Shown here in pieces: positions 1-8,972 of a stretch of 64,000 nt of DNA. Origin of the DNA: Lichenicola sp965198575 (GTDB lineage Bacteria; Pseudomonadota; Alphaproteobacteria; Acetobacterales; Acetobacteraceae); the NCBI RefSeq assembly GCF_965198575.1, contig NZ_OZ240671.1:248001-312000 (forward strand). The letters are read 5' to 3'. A program made the position numbers and the translations under genes. Every line of letters starts with the position of its first letter. Position 1 is the first letter of the stretch. The notes beneath the pieces were generated by a model. The model ran no database searches, was not told the origin of the DNA, and saw nothing but the letters and a program-made list of their open reading frames with translations.

Positions 1-1119
1 TGGTATTCCGCCAAGGCGGAGGGGCTGGGCGACCTCTACGAGGGCCTGCTGGAGAAGAACGCCGGGGAGAAGAAGTCCGGCGCTGGCCAATACTTCACGC
101 CGCGCCCGCTGATCGACTGCATGGTCCGCCTGCTGCAGCCGCAGCCGGGCGAGGTGGTGCAGGACCCGGCGGCCGGCACCGGCGGCTTCCTGGTCGCCGC
201 CGACCGCGCCATCAAGGACCGCACCGACGACCTCTTCGCGCTGAAGACCGACGCCCAGCGCTTCCAACGGAAGGAGGCGTTCCGCGGGCTGGAGTTGGTG
301 TCGGATACGCACCGGCTGTTGCTCATGAACCTGATGCTGCACGGCATCGGCGGCGACCTCGTACGCGGCGGCGACGCCATGGGACCAGACGGCGAGGCGC
401 TGGGTGTTGCCGACCTGATCCTGACCAATCCGCCCTTCGGCACCAAGAAGGGCGGCGGCCGTCCGGCCCGGCCGGACTTCACCATCACCGCCGACACGAG
501 CAACAAGCAGCTCGCCTTCGTGGAGCACGTGGTGCGCGCGCTGCGCCCAGGCGGCCGGGCCGGCATCGTGGTGCCGGACAATGTGCTGTTCGCCGACGGT
601 GCCGGACGGGAGCTGCGCCGCTGGACGATGGACGTGGCCGACCTGCACACCATCCTGCGCCTCCCCACCGGCATCTTCTACGCGCAGGGCGTGAAGACGA
701 ACGTCCTGTTCCTGCGCCGCGGCCCGGCGCGGGTGAGCAAGGCGAACACCCCGGCGGTGTGGGTCTACGACATGCGCGTCGGCCAGCCGGCCTACGGCAA
801 GACACGCCCGTTGAAAGTGGAGGACTTCGCAGCGTTCGAGACAGCCTATGGCGACGACCCGAACGGCGCCGCCGCGCGCGAGGACCAGGGCGCCGAGGGC
901 CGCTTCCGTCGCTTCACCCGCGCCGAGATCGAGGCCCGCGGCGACAACTTGGACATCGCTTGGCTGCGCGGCAGCGACGAGGCCGGCGAGGACGCGCTTG
1001 AGGAGCCGGAGGATATTCTGGACGCGATGCGCATCCATCTGGCCCGGGCGCTGGCCGAGGTGGACGCGCTGGCGGGGGACTTCGGTAACCATTCCGTGCT
1101 AGCAGCGGCGGCAGAATGA
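1..1119 (+). CDS. hsdM: Type I restriction-modification DNA methyltransferase subunit HsdM (5' truncated by window edge)
   Basis: The frame is open from the first base and gives 372 residues, the C-terminal part of an N-6 adenine methyltransferase of the type I HsdM family. Such subunits assemble with HsdS to methylate adenine in a bipartite DNA site. Seen directly: the family's pre-catalytic signature GQYFTPRPLI around residues 30-40, the AdoMet-binding motif I (DPAAGTGGF) shortly after, and catalytic motif IV NPPFG near residue 143. The usual family length is about 500 residues, so roughly 130 N-terminal residues lie off the window. The stop overlaps the next start as ATGA, which shows translational coupling to hsdS. 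No hsdR is seen downstream, so it must be upstream or elsewhere. Confidence 0.95.
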   Translation, partial: WYSAKAEGLGDLYEGLLEKNAGEKKSGAGQYFTPRPLIDCMVRLLQPQPGEVVQDPAAGTGGFLVAADRAIKDRTDDLFALKTDAQRFQRKEAFRGLELVSDTHRLLLMNLMLHGIGGDLVRGGDAMGPDGEALGVADLILTNPPFGTKKGGGRPARPDFTITADTSNKQLAFVEHVVRALRPGGRAGIVVPDNVLFADGAGRELRRWTMDVADLHTILRLPTGIFYAQGVKTNVLFLRRGPARVSKANTPAVWVYDMRVGQPAYGKTRPLKVEDFAAFETAYGDDPNGAAAREDQGAEGRFRRFTRAEIEARGDNLDIAWLRGSDEAGEDALEEPEDILDAMRIHLARALAEVDALAGDFGNHSVLAAAAE

Positions 1120-2498
1120 GCGATCGCGTCCCAGCAGGCTGGTCCAAGCCGCGTCTTTCGGACATCGCGGAACTTCAACTTGGGAAGATGCTTGACCGGG
1201 CAAAGAACATCACCGGCCAATCAATGCCGTATCTTCGGAACGTCAACATTCGATGGGGCCTCATTGAGACGAGTGACCTCTACAGCATGCGGTTCACAGC
1301 TGCCGAAGCGGTGCGCTTCTCCGTTCGCGACGGTGACGTTTTGGTCTGTGAGGGAGGAGAGCCGGGGCGCTGCGCAATCTGGCGGGGAGGTCCCACCGAC
1401 CTGAAGTTCCAGAAGGCCATTCACCGCATTCGTCCGGGCGCGCGCCTCCTGCCCGAATGGGTTACGTTGTTCCTTCGGCATGAGGCACAGCATGACCGGC
1501 TGGCGGATCACTTCACAGGCACAACGATCAAGCATCTGCCAGCTCAAGCGCTGGCCGCTCTCCGGCCGCCAGTCCCACCTCTGGCCGAGCAGCGCCGGAT
1601 CGTGGCGCGGGTCGAGGCGCTGTTCGCCCGCACAAGCCGCGCCCGCGCCGACCTCGAACGCGTCGCGCCGCTGGCAGGACGATACTTCTCCGCCACGTTG
1701 GCGCACGCTTTCCATGGGACACTGACCGACACATGGCGGACACCGAACGATCACACCGAGATCAACCATCCGATCGTCGAATCTCAGGGACCGTACGACC
1801 TGCCCGAAGGTTGGGCTTGGCGCCCGCTGCCGTCGCTCGGCGAACTTGCACGTGGCAAGTCCCGTCATCGCCCGCGCAATTACCCGGCCCTGTATGGCGG
1901 TCCATACCCCTTCGTTCAGACCGGCGATGTCCGCGCGGCTCGGGGGCGGCTCGGCTCGTTCCAGCAGACCTACAGCGAAGCCGGTCTCGCGCAGAGCAGA
2001 TTGTGGCCACGGGGCACCCTGTGCATCACCATAGCTGCCAATATTGCAGAGACCGCCATTCTCGATATCGAAGCATGCTTCCCTGATAGCGTTGTCGGGT
2101 TTCGGGCGATGCGCGGGCTCTGCTTGCCTGAATACGTCGAATACTTCTTCCGCACGGCCAAGGAGGACTTGGCAGCCTTTGCTCCAGCCACCGCGCAGAA
2201 GAACATCAACCTTGAGACACTGGAAGCGGTCCTGGTCCCGACGCCGGGGCTACCGGAACAGGCCGAATGCGTCAGCCGCCTCTCGCGAAGTGAGGCTGCC
2301 GCCCAGGTGTGCGAGAACGAGGCCTCCCGCGCCCTTGCGCTCCTTGATCGCCTAGAACAGAGCATCCTCGCCCGCGCCTTCCGTGGCGAACTCGTTCCGC
2401 AGGACCCGGCGGAGACTGGCGAGGCCCCCGCACCCACGGCTCAGGGCGAAGATGCGCCCGCCGTCCGACGGCGCCGCATGCGCGCCGTAGCCGCCTAG
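1116..2498 (+). CDS. hsdS: Type I restriction-modification specificity subunit HsdS
   Basis: A 460-residue protein with the two-target-recognition-domain layout of HsdS, the subunit that reads the DNA sequence for the methylase and nuclease. The first domain begins with PAGWSKPRLSDIAEL. The first conserved spacer carries the typical PPLAEQRRIVARVEALF segment at about residues 155-170, followed by a coiled-coil stretch. The second domain begins at LPEGWAWRPL near residue 228 and is followed by a second conserved helix ending in ILARAFRGELVPQDP, the usual HsdS C-terminus, with an extra basic tail. The start ATG overlaps the hsdM stop. The length is normal and no frameshift is visible, so specificity is probably functional. 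Which DNA site it reads cannot be told from the sequence. Confidence 0.95.
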   Translation: MSDRVPAGWSKPRLSDIAELQLGKMLDRAKNITGQSMPYLRNVNIRWGLIETSDLYSMRFTAAEAVRFSVRDGDVLVCEGGEPGRCAIWRGGPTDLKFQKAIHRIRPGARLLPEWVTLFLRHEAQHDRLADHFTGTTIKHLPAQALAALRPPVPPLAEQRRIVARVEALFARTSRARADLERVAPLAGRYFSATLAHAFHGTLTDTWRTPNDHTEINHPIVESQGPYDLPEGWAWRPLPSLGELARGKSRHRPRNYPALYGGPYPFVQTGDVRAARGRLGSFQQTYSEAGLAQSRLWPRGTLCITIAANIAETAILDIEACFPDSVVGFRAMRGLCLPEYVEYFFRTAKEDLAAFAPATAQKNINLETLEAVLVPTPGLPEQAECVSRLSRSEAAAQVCENEASRALALLDRLEQSILARAFRGELVPQDPAETGEAPAPTAQGEDAPAVRRRRMRAVAA

Positions 2499-2626
2499 GT
2501 GTTGACCATCCATCTGAAGAAGCCGGAAGAATCGTTGGCGTTTCTTCGATACGTGTGCCCCCGGCATCGCTACGTTGCCCGAGCCAGCGCTCGTTTCCGC
2601 CAACCGGCCCCGTGATAGTCAGAGAG

Positions 2627-3613
2627 ATGACGACCGCCCGTCACATAATCAGCCTCCTCAAGAGCCACATAGACGGGGACGAGGACCGGTTTATGTCTAC
2701 CGCCATGCAGCTCGCGGCCCATGAGGCCAGGCAGGGGCACGGCAAGCTGGCGGACGAGGTCAAGACGCTGATCGACGACGCGAAGGCCAAGGGGTCGTCG
2801 GTCGAACGGCGTCGCAGCCCAGTGCCGCTCGCGCAGCCCAAGGGCGAACTCGGCTCGCTCTTGACCGCCCGCTATCCGACCGAACGCTTGACCGATATGG
2901 TGATGCCCGAGCCACTGGAGACTCGGCTCGGCCGCGTGCTCCTGGAGCAGCGGCAACAGGAGCGTCTTCGGGAGCATGGGCTGCGGCCTCGGCGCAAGCT
3001 GTTGCTGATCGGCCCTCCCGGCGCGGGCAAGACGCTGACCGCGGCGACCTTGGCCGGAGAGCTGAAGCTACCCCTGCTGACGGTCGTATTGGATGGCCTC
3101 ATCACCAAGTTCATGGGGGAGACCGCCGGCAAGCTGCGGCTGGTATTCGACGCTATGGCGAACACCAGAGGCGTCTACTTCTTCGACGAGTTCGACGCGA
3201 TCGGGGCTAGGCGCGGCGAGCGGCAGGACGTGGGCGAGATCCGGCGCGTGCTCAATTCCTTCCTCCAATTCCTGGAACAGGACGACAGCCAGGGACTCGT
3301 CATCGCCGCAACGAACCATCCCGAGCTGCTCGACACGGCCCTGTTCCGCCGGTTCGACGACGTGATCGAATATGTCCTACCGGACATCTCCCTGATTGAG
3401 CGCCTGCTGCGGGCTCGGCTGGGCGACTTTGATACAGAGGGTCTCGGGTGGTCCGCCGTGGCCCGGTCCGCAGTGAACTTGTCCCATGCCGAGGTAATCC
3501 GAGCGGCCGAAGACGCGGCCAAGGCGGCGGTGCTGGCCGGCGGACGGCGAGTGACCGCGGATGCGCTAGGGGCGGCCATCGAGGAACGCCGGAGGGCGTC
3601 GATCGGCACATAG
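2627..3613 (+). CDS. ietA: AAA ATPase, IetA-like partner of a subtilisin protease
   Basis: A 328-residue AAA+ ATPase. I chose ATG 2627 because the protein then begins MTTARHIISLLKSH and the homologous-looking helical N-domain follows; the frame stays open further upstream but that part looks non-coding. Walker A GPPGAGKT is at residues 129-136, Walker B with DE at 187-188 (FFDEFDAI), sensor-1 Asn in AATNHPELLD and an arginine finger in LFRRFDD. It lies 3 nt before a subtilisin-like gene. This ATPase plus S8-protease pair is the ietAS arrangement, first described on Agrobacterium Ti plasmids as a stability/toxin-antitoxin-like pair and later counted among antiphage systems. Co-location with type I modification genes supports a defence role. 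That the ATPase unfolds or gates substrates for the protease is an inference. Confidence 0.8.
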   Translation: MTTARHIISLLKSHIDGDEDRFMSTAMQLAAHEARQGHGKLADEVKTLIDDAKAKGSSVERRRSPVPLAQPKGELGSLLTARYPTERLTDMVMPEPLETRLGRVLLEQRQQERLREHGLRPRRKLLLIGPPGAGKTLTAATLAGELKLPLLTVVLDGLITKFMGETAGKLRLVFDAMANTRGVYFFDEFDAIGARRGERQDVGEIRRVLNSFLQFLEQDDSQGLVIAATNHPELLDTALFRRFDDVIEYVLPDISLIERLLRARLGDFDTEGLGWSAVARSAVNLSHAEVIRAAEDAAKAAVLAGGRRVTADALGAAIEERRRASIGT

Positions 3614-3616
3614 GCG

Positions 3617-6097
3617 ATGGCCGCTCCGGACGAGTTCCCGCGGGAGTACCCGCACATCTTCATCGCGGGCGGCGGGATGGTCGAGGGCTACCGCCGCCGC
3701 AAGCAGAAGATCGATCCGCCATCGCTGCCGCGCCGTGACCGCGCCGCACATGCGGCCGCGCTGGAGGCTGCGATCGGTGCCGCCCTGGCGGGCGCACGCC
3801 GCCAGATGGGAGAACGAGACCTCACGCTCGTCACCGGCGTCCCCGGATACTACCTGGAGGTGGTGATCCCAGGGGGTGAACGCGGCGTCATCGATCAACT
3901 TGCGGATCGGCGACAGGGGATGGAGGTCGTGACCGTCAGCGATGGCGGGGCGGGCGGCCCCATTACGGCATCCGTTTTCGTGCCGGTTCGGGCCGAGAAC
4001 TACTACCTCGGCAAGGTGCAGGCCTACCGCGACCAGGAGACCGACTCCGGGCGCCCGCGCAATGAGCCGCTGGTCACACGTATGGAGACGGTCCGGCTCG
4101 GTACGGCTCGATCATTGTTCACCGACGATGACACGCTGTTCCCTCGGGATCCCGCCGAGCGCGTCTGGTGGGAGGTCTGGCTGCGGGAGGGGCGTCGCAA
4201 GGCATTCGAACAGCTTGCGCGCGCGATGGACCTTGGACTGAAACGTCACGCGGTGAAGTTCCCGGAGAGGGAGGTGCTGCTGGTCCTGTCGGGAACCGGG
4301 GCCCTGGACCGCCTTGTGGCCCACAGCGACGTGGTGGCGGAGCTACGTCGGGCGAAGGATACGCCGGCCTTCTTCCTGGGGCTCGGCGGTGCGGAGCAGC
4401 GGGCGTGGACCGCCGAACTGCTCGGCCGGATCGTTCCACCAGACCCCGGTTCCCTCGTCGCCGTCTGCCTGCTCGACAGCGGCGTGCGGCGAGCGCACCC
4501 GCTCATCGAGCCGCACCTCGCAGTCACGGACTGGCACACGGTCGAACCAGGGTGGGGAGCGGACGACACGCCCGCATGGCAAGGGCACGGGACGCGGATG
4601 GCAGGTGTGGCCCTCTACGGCGACCTTGTCCCGATCCTTGCCGGCACCGAACCCATAGCGCCCCGATTTAGCCTAGAGAGCGTCCGCATCCTGCCACCGC
4701 GGGATACGCCTGCTTACGATCCGGAGTTGTACGGCGCGATCACCGGGGAGGCGATCGCGCGCGCGGAGATCGAGGCGCCCTTTCGGCGGCGTGTCGTGAC
4801 CTGTGCGGTATCAAGCGCCTCCTCGTCGCGAGGGCGGCCATCATCGTGGTCGGCGGCAATCGACCAGCTCTGTTTTGAGGAGCCGGAACGGCGGCTCGTC
4901 ATCTTGTCCGCCGGGAACATCGGCATCGACTTGATGCCCGTTGATCACCTCGCTCGCAACGACATCGAGCCGGTGGACGATCCCGCACAGGCATGGAACG
5001 CGCTGACCGTCGGCGCATTTACCGAGAAGGTCGACATCATCGACCCTTCGTTCGCCGGTTGGAGCGCCATGGCGCCCGCCGGCGAGCTCGCGCCGCGCAG
5101 CCGTACCTCCGTGACGTGGGGCGTAGAGTGGCCGATCAAGCCGGACGTCGTCTTCGAGGGCGGGAACCTGGCCCATGACGGTCGCCTACCCGGCGAGGAC
5201 ATCGACGACCTGCAGCTGCTGACAACACATTTCCGTCCTGAAGCCCGACACTTCACGACCCTAGGCGACACCAGTGCCGCCGCGGCGCTGGCGGCGAACA
5301 TGGCTGCTTCGATCCTTGTGGAACGGCCCAGGCTGTGGCCGGAGACGGTGCGGGGGATCATTGTTCACTCGGCGCAGTGGACGCCGCCCATGCAGGCATG
5401 GGTCGACGCTTGCGGCGGCCGCAAGCGCCCTATCCACGCCCTGATGCGGAGATACGGCTACGGTGTGCCGGACCTAGACCGCGCGCTCCGCTCGGCTCGG
5501 AACGACCTCACCTTGTTGGTCGAGGATGAGCTTCAGCCGTTCCAACGGGAAGGTAGCGCGGCGCCGAAGACTCGCGACATGAAGCTGCACGCCCTGCCTT
5601 GGCCCCGCAGGGAGTTGGCCGCGATGGGGAATGTGCCGGTGGAGCTGCGGGCAACGCTGTCCTATTTCGTCGAACCGAACCCGGGGGAGCGTGGGTGGAC
5701 GCGGCGCCACCGCTATGCGTCTCACGGACTGCGCTTTCGTATCAAGACAGCCACGGAGTCGCTCCCCGAGTTCCGTTCACGGATCAACCAGGCGGCTCGT
5801 GACGAGGAGGAAGAGACCGCCGCAGCATCGCAGGGCGGTGACGAATGGCTGCTCGGGAAGGCGCGCGATGTCGGCTCCGTTCACTCCGACCTGTGGCGGG
5901 GCACTGCAGCGGACCTCGCCGCAAGGGATGCGATCGGCGTCTATCCGGTCGGCGGATGGTGGAAGGAGAAGCCCTACCTCGAGCGCTTCGACGCCCTGGC
6001 TCGATACGCGCTGATAGTTACAATCAGAGCACCGGGCATCGATGTAGACATCTACACACCGGTAGCGGTGCAGGTGTCGATCGCCAATCAGGTGTAA
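3617..6097 (+). CDS. ietS: Subtilisin-like S8 serine protease, IetS-like
   Basis: An 826-residue protein with a central peptidase S8 domain and no signal peptide, so it should act in the cytoplasm. The catalytic triad is visible and intact: Asp287 in LLDSGV, His324 in QGHGT, Ser553 in GDTSAAAA, with the oxyanion Asn434 in SAGNIG. About 280 residues precede the triad and some 270 follow it, as expected for the large IetS partners rather than a secreted subtilisin. Its start is 3 nt after the ATPase stop, so the two are one transcription unit. The known family context is plasmid maintenance and phage defence. The protein it cleaves is not deducible. The gene has no visible damage. Confidence 0.8.
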   Translation: MAAPDEFPREYPHIFIAGGGMVEGYRRRKQKIDPPSLPRRDRAAHAAALEAAIGAALAGARRQMGERDLTLVTGVPGYYLEVVIPGGERGVIDQLADRRQGMEVVTVSDGGAGGPITASVFVPVRAENYYLGKVQAYRDQETDSGRPRNEPLVTRMETVRLGTARSLFTDDDTLFPRDPAERVWWEVWLREGRRKAFEQLARAMDLGLKRHAVKFPEREVLLVLSGTGALDRLVAHSDVVAELRRAKDTPAFFLGLGGAEQRAWTAELLGRIVPPDPGSLVAVCLLDSGVRRAHPLIEPHLAVTDWHTVEPGWGADDTPAWQGHGTRMAGVALYGDLVPILAGTEPIAPRFSLESVRILPPRDTPAYDPELYGAITGEAIARAEIEAPFRRRVVTCAVSSASSSRGRPSSWSAAIDQLCFEEPERRLVILSAGNIGIDLMPVDHLARNDIEPVDDPAQAWNALTVGAFTEKVDIIDPSFAGWSAMAPAGELAPRSRTSVTWGVEWPIKPDVVFEGGNLAHDGRLPGEDIDDLQLLTTHFRPEARHFTTLGDTSAAAALAANMAASILVERPRLWPETVRGIIVHSAQWTPPMQAWVDACGGRKRPIHALMRRYGYGVPDLDRALRSARNDLTLLVEDELQPFQREGSAAPKTRDMKLHALPWPRRELAAMGNVPVELRATLSYFVEPNPGERGWTRRHRYASHGLRFRIKTATESLPEFRSRINQAARDEEEETAAASQGGDEWLLGKARDVGSVHSDLWRGTAADLAARDAIGVYPVGGWWKEKPYLERFDALARYALIVTIRAPGIDVDIYTPVAVQVSIANQV

Positions 6098-6565
6098 TGG
6101 CCCAATTGGCGCCGCATCCAAGTCTTGATCGAGGTGAACTCGAGATGGGTGCTGCGCCGTCGGCCATTCAAGCGTCAGGCGTCCGCTTACGTGCATCACC
6201 CGCTCCAGAGCAGACAGGCCGCTATCGGCCACACCCGGACATCGTGCCTCGCGTGAGGAACGTCCGCTTTGGCTGGACGCTCGCAGCAGCATATAAAAGG
6301 TGCTGAAGTTCGCTTACCTTCCGGAATGTCTTCATGCCGTCCATGTGCCGCAGGATGTTCCGACCTGGCTAGCCTCGCCAGCGGCCTGTAGGGGCCATGG
6401 AGCGGCTGTCACTGCTGATGGACCCACCTGTGCACCGGATCAGGCCTGGAACTGTCAGTGAGCCCCGCAGCCCGCCTCCGGGTGAAGGGAACGGGATCGA
6501 ACGAAGCCTTCGGCTGCGAAGGTCCCGGGGGCTGGTCGGTCGTCGTCGGGGCCTTTCTCGTGCGC
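6098..6565. other. Intergenic stretch between ietS and the replication gene
   Basis: No gene can be supported here. Short open frames exist on both strands but have the composition of shadows. I see no repeat, tRNA or convincing terminator. It lies tail-to-tail between the rightward ietS gene and the leftward replication gene. Confidence 0.4.
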
Positions 6566-8308
6566 TCAGGGGGGCGCCTCGATGTTCGGGCGCCTGCCGA
6601 TCTGCCTCAGGAGGAATGCCGGGATCGGTTGGGTATGGGCTCCGGCAGATGGTCCAGGGAAACGGTAGGAGATTGCCGCGAGGTTTTGCTTGACCTGACG
6701 CGTGCCCGCTACCTTCCGGGCTGTGTTCGGCGCCGCAGAAGGACTGATCGCCGTTCCCGGAGTGGCGGCCCGGGAGATGAGATCCTCTCTTGCTTTCAGG
6801 GCGGCCTCCACGGCGTGCCAGTATCGTCTGACAGTCCTCTCCCCGCGAATGGTCGGCACGACAGCGTCCAGCACGGCCGTCTGCGTCGGCCTCTGGCCAT
6901 CAACAGCCAGTCGAAGTGCCGCGGCGATGATGGTCGCCTCGGTTCGGGCCGAACGGCCGGCGGCGGCGTGGCGCCGTCCCTCGTCGATGCGAAGCCTGGC
7001 GGCCGTCGCGGAAAACTTCGGCCTGCTCACCGGCACTTTGTATGTCCTCCAGGTCCACCGCGTGACCCGCGCAGCTCGCAGCAGCAGCACCGTCTCGACC
7101 CGCCGACTGTCCCCGGTCCTCGAGTACGCGGTCCTGCAGGCCTCGGCCGCAACCCGCAGCCCGAACGCTTCCTCCGACAGTCCGAGCGCCCTGGCCACCA
7201 CAACGTCGTTGCGTGCCCACATGGCGAGCTGGCGGAAGCCGACGTTCGAGCCGGCGGAGACCTCCGGGTCCGGATGGTCGGCCACGACACGGGCCGCCGA
7301 CCGGCCCCGGATCGCCAACGCACGCTGCCCGAGCTCGGCCATGGTGACGCTGGTGTCGACATGCCTCGCCAGCTCATCCAGATCGTATGGTTGCTCGGCC
7401 AGCACGCGGCGGCTCCAGAGCGGCGAGACAGCGTTCTTGTGCCGATGACTGTTCATCAGCCCGCCCGGGTCAGCCCCGAGGTCAAGAAGCGCCCCCGTCA
7501 GGCCGCGCAGGCCGCGGTGATATTTCCCAAGGAAACGCCGGTTCCTGGCCCCCTGAAGAGGCATGGAGTCATGCAACAGCCACAGGAGGTGTGGGTGCCA
7601 GACGTGCCCCGTCGCGTCCTCGTGGCCGACGACGATGTTCGGCAGCGGGACCCCAGCTGTCCGGCAGCCGGCCACAACCCCGGCCCAGGTCAGGACCCGG
7701 TCGAGCTCGATGCGGAGCACGCCGCACACGATCGAGTTGTCCTCCACATACGGCGCGTCCAGCGCCAAGAGCTTGCTGTCCGAAGCGTAGCTCTGCGATT
7801 TGTCGTCGCCGATCCGGAGCCCCTGCACGCGCCGCAGCTTGCTGACAAAACACTGGAGGATGGGATGGTCCGAGGACGGCAGACCCAGGCAAACGAACGG
7901 AGGGCGCTGGTAGCGGTCGTTCCGGCCGACCGGGCCACCGTGCCACTGGTATCCGACCTCGAGACGCCGCTGGATGAGCGTCCGCCTCGACCGCGACCGC
8001 GCACGGACCATCTCGAGCAGCGACGGGTCGATCGGGTCGGAGGACGGCTTCAGCTGGGGCCGACCTGCCCGATCGCGGTCGCAGCCCGGCGGCGATGCAT
8101 TGAGCGGACGGGACATCGCGTCCGATCTGGCCCGCCTGTCCTCACGTTGCCTGGCACGCCGGCTGGACGCAGCGTCGGATTTTGCCATGTAGAGGACGGG
8201 ATATCGCGCGAGCCACACGAAGTCGGCGGAACGCTCAGGCACAGCAGATCCAGCCGCTGATGCGGGGGCCGTGTTGCATCCGTTGCCGGATGCCAGATAC
8301 GCGCTCAT
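6566..8308 (-). CDS. Plasmid-type replication initiator (Replicase / ColE2 Rep-like family)
   Basis: A 580-residue protein. The start at 8308 is preferred because GGGAG lies about nine bases upstream. The middle part has the layout of plasmid Replicase-family initiators (Pfam Replicase, ColE2-type Rep): GHVWHPHLLWLLHDSM, then a helix with RRFLGKYHRGLRGLTGALL, then LGADPGG with HKNAVSPLW, then YDLDELARHV. In that family this region carries the primase-like activity that starts theta replication at the origin. The C-terminal ~200 residues are basic and could bind DNA. An equally long open frame on the opposite strand has an arginine-rich, low-complexity translation and is its shadow. No partition genes are seen nearby. 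Either the window is part of a large plasmid or a plasmid has been captured in an island. Confidence 0.6.
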   Translation of the reverse strand: MSAYLASGNGCNTAPASAAGSAVPERSADFVWLARYPVLYMAKSDAASSRRARQREDRRARSDAMSRPLNASPPGCDRDRAGRPQLKPSSDPIDPSLLEMVRARSRSRRTLIQRRLEVGYQWHGGPVGRNDRYQRPPFVCLGLPSSDHPILQCFVSKLRRVQGLRIGDDKSQSYASDSKLLALDAPYVEDNSIVCGVLRIELDRVLTWAGVVAGCRTAGVPLPNIVVGHEDATGHVWHPHLLWLLHDSMPLQGARNRRFLGKYHRGLRGLTGALLDLGADPGGLMNSHRHKNAVSPLWSRRVLAEQPYDLDELARHVDTSVTMAELGQRALAIRGRSAARVVADHPDPEVSAGSNVGFRQLAMWARNDVVVARALGLSEEAFGLRVAAEACRTAYSRTGDSRRVETVLLLRAARVTRWTWRTYKVPVSRPKFSATAARLRIDEGRRHAAAGRSARTEATIIAAALRLAVDGQRPTQTAVLDAVVPTIRGERTVRRYWHAVEAALKAREDLISRAATPGTAISPSAAPNTARKVAGTRQVKQNLAAISYRFPGPSAGAHTQPIPAFLLRQIGRRPNIEAPP

Positions 8309-8972
8309 CAGCAGCTTCTCCCGAGCAGGAAAACCGGGGGCCGCCCCCGGGATCATCTGCCCTGAACCAAGCCTCTACCCGGGTCGGGCTTTTGACCTAG
8401 GGTCTCGACCGGTCATTCGGCCCTTTCTGTAAAAAAGAATGCCTTCTTCCTGTGCGCGCGGCAGACCGCCCCCTCCCTGAGGAGCCCGGGGTCATCCGGG
8501 AGCGCTTGACCTTGGCCTCTATCAGCTTCGCCTGATCACGCACCCTCATCCCAGGCACCGGTTGGACGTCAGGTCAGGGCTGGATGGCTCGAGCACCATG
8601 GTGGGCGGCTCTCCCTGCGGTATGGTCCGACTGACCGGAGCGGGTCGGCTGCTACCGTCGTGGCGTTGCCACTGCGAAGCATCTGGCCCAGCTGCCAGGG
8701 ATGCGGAAACACGCCAGTCAGGCGTTCCGCGATCGTGGTTCCGTCGGCCGGCCGCTTTCAGGAGACGGCACAGCTTTCGCCGCCTGGCCAGAAAAGCGCT
8801 GCGAGGTCGCACGCTCGCCTGCAGGCTGGCTGTCATCGGCTGAACCGCAGCGTCACCGACTTATGCTTGAAGCCAGCGTTTACAGGGAGCAGGCAAGGGT
8901 GCTGGGCAAGTCGGGAAGCATGTGCTGCTGTGACAGCCCGAGCCAGGGCGGCAGCCGTGGCAGAGAAGCCAG
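8309..8972. other. Intergenic region upstream of rep and of the RHS gene
   Basis: This 664-bp stretch lies between two divergent genes and should hold both promoters. The only A+T-rich patch is near 8430-8450, with a short inverted repeat AAGAA/TTCTT. An origin used by the replication protein would be expected here, but I see no iteron array. Small frames on both strands are not convincing as genes. Confidence 0.35.

Noticed and set aside
6458..8260. 600-codon rightward open frame opposite the replication gene
   Set aside because: Its translation is dominated by Arg, Pro and Gly with no family pattern, while the opposite strand gives a recognisable Replicase-type protein.
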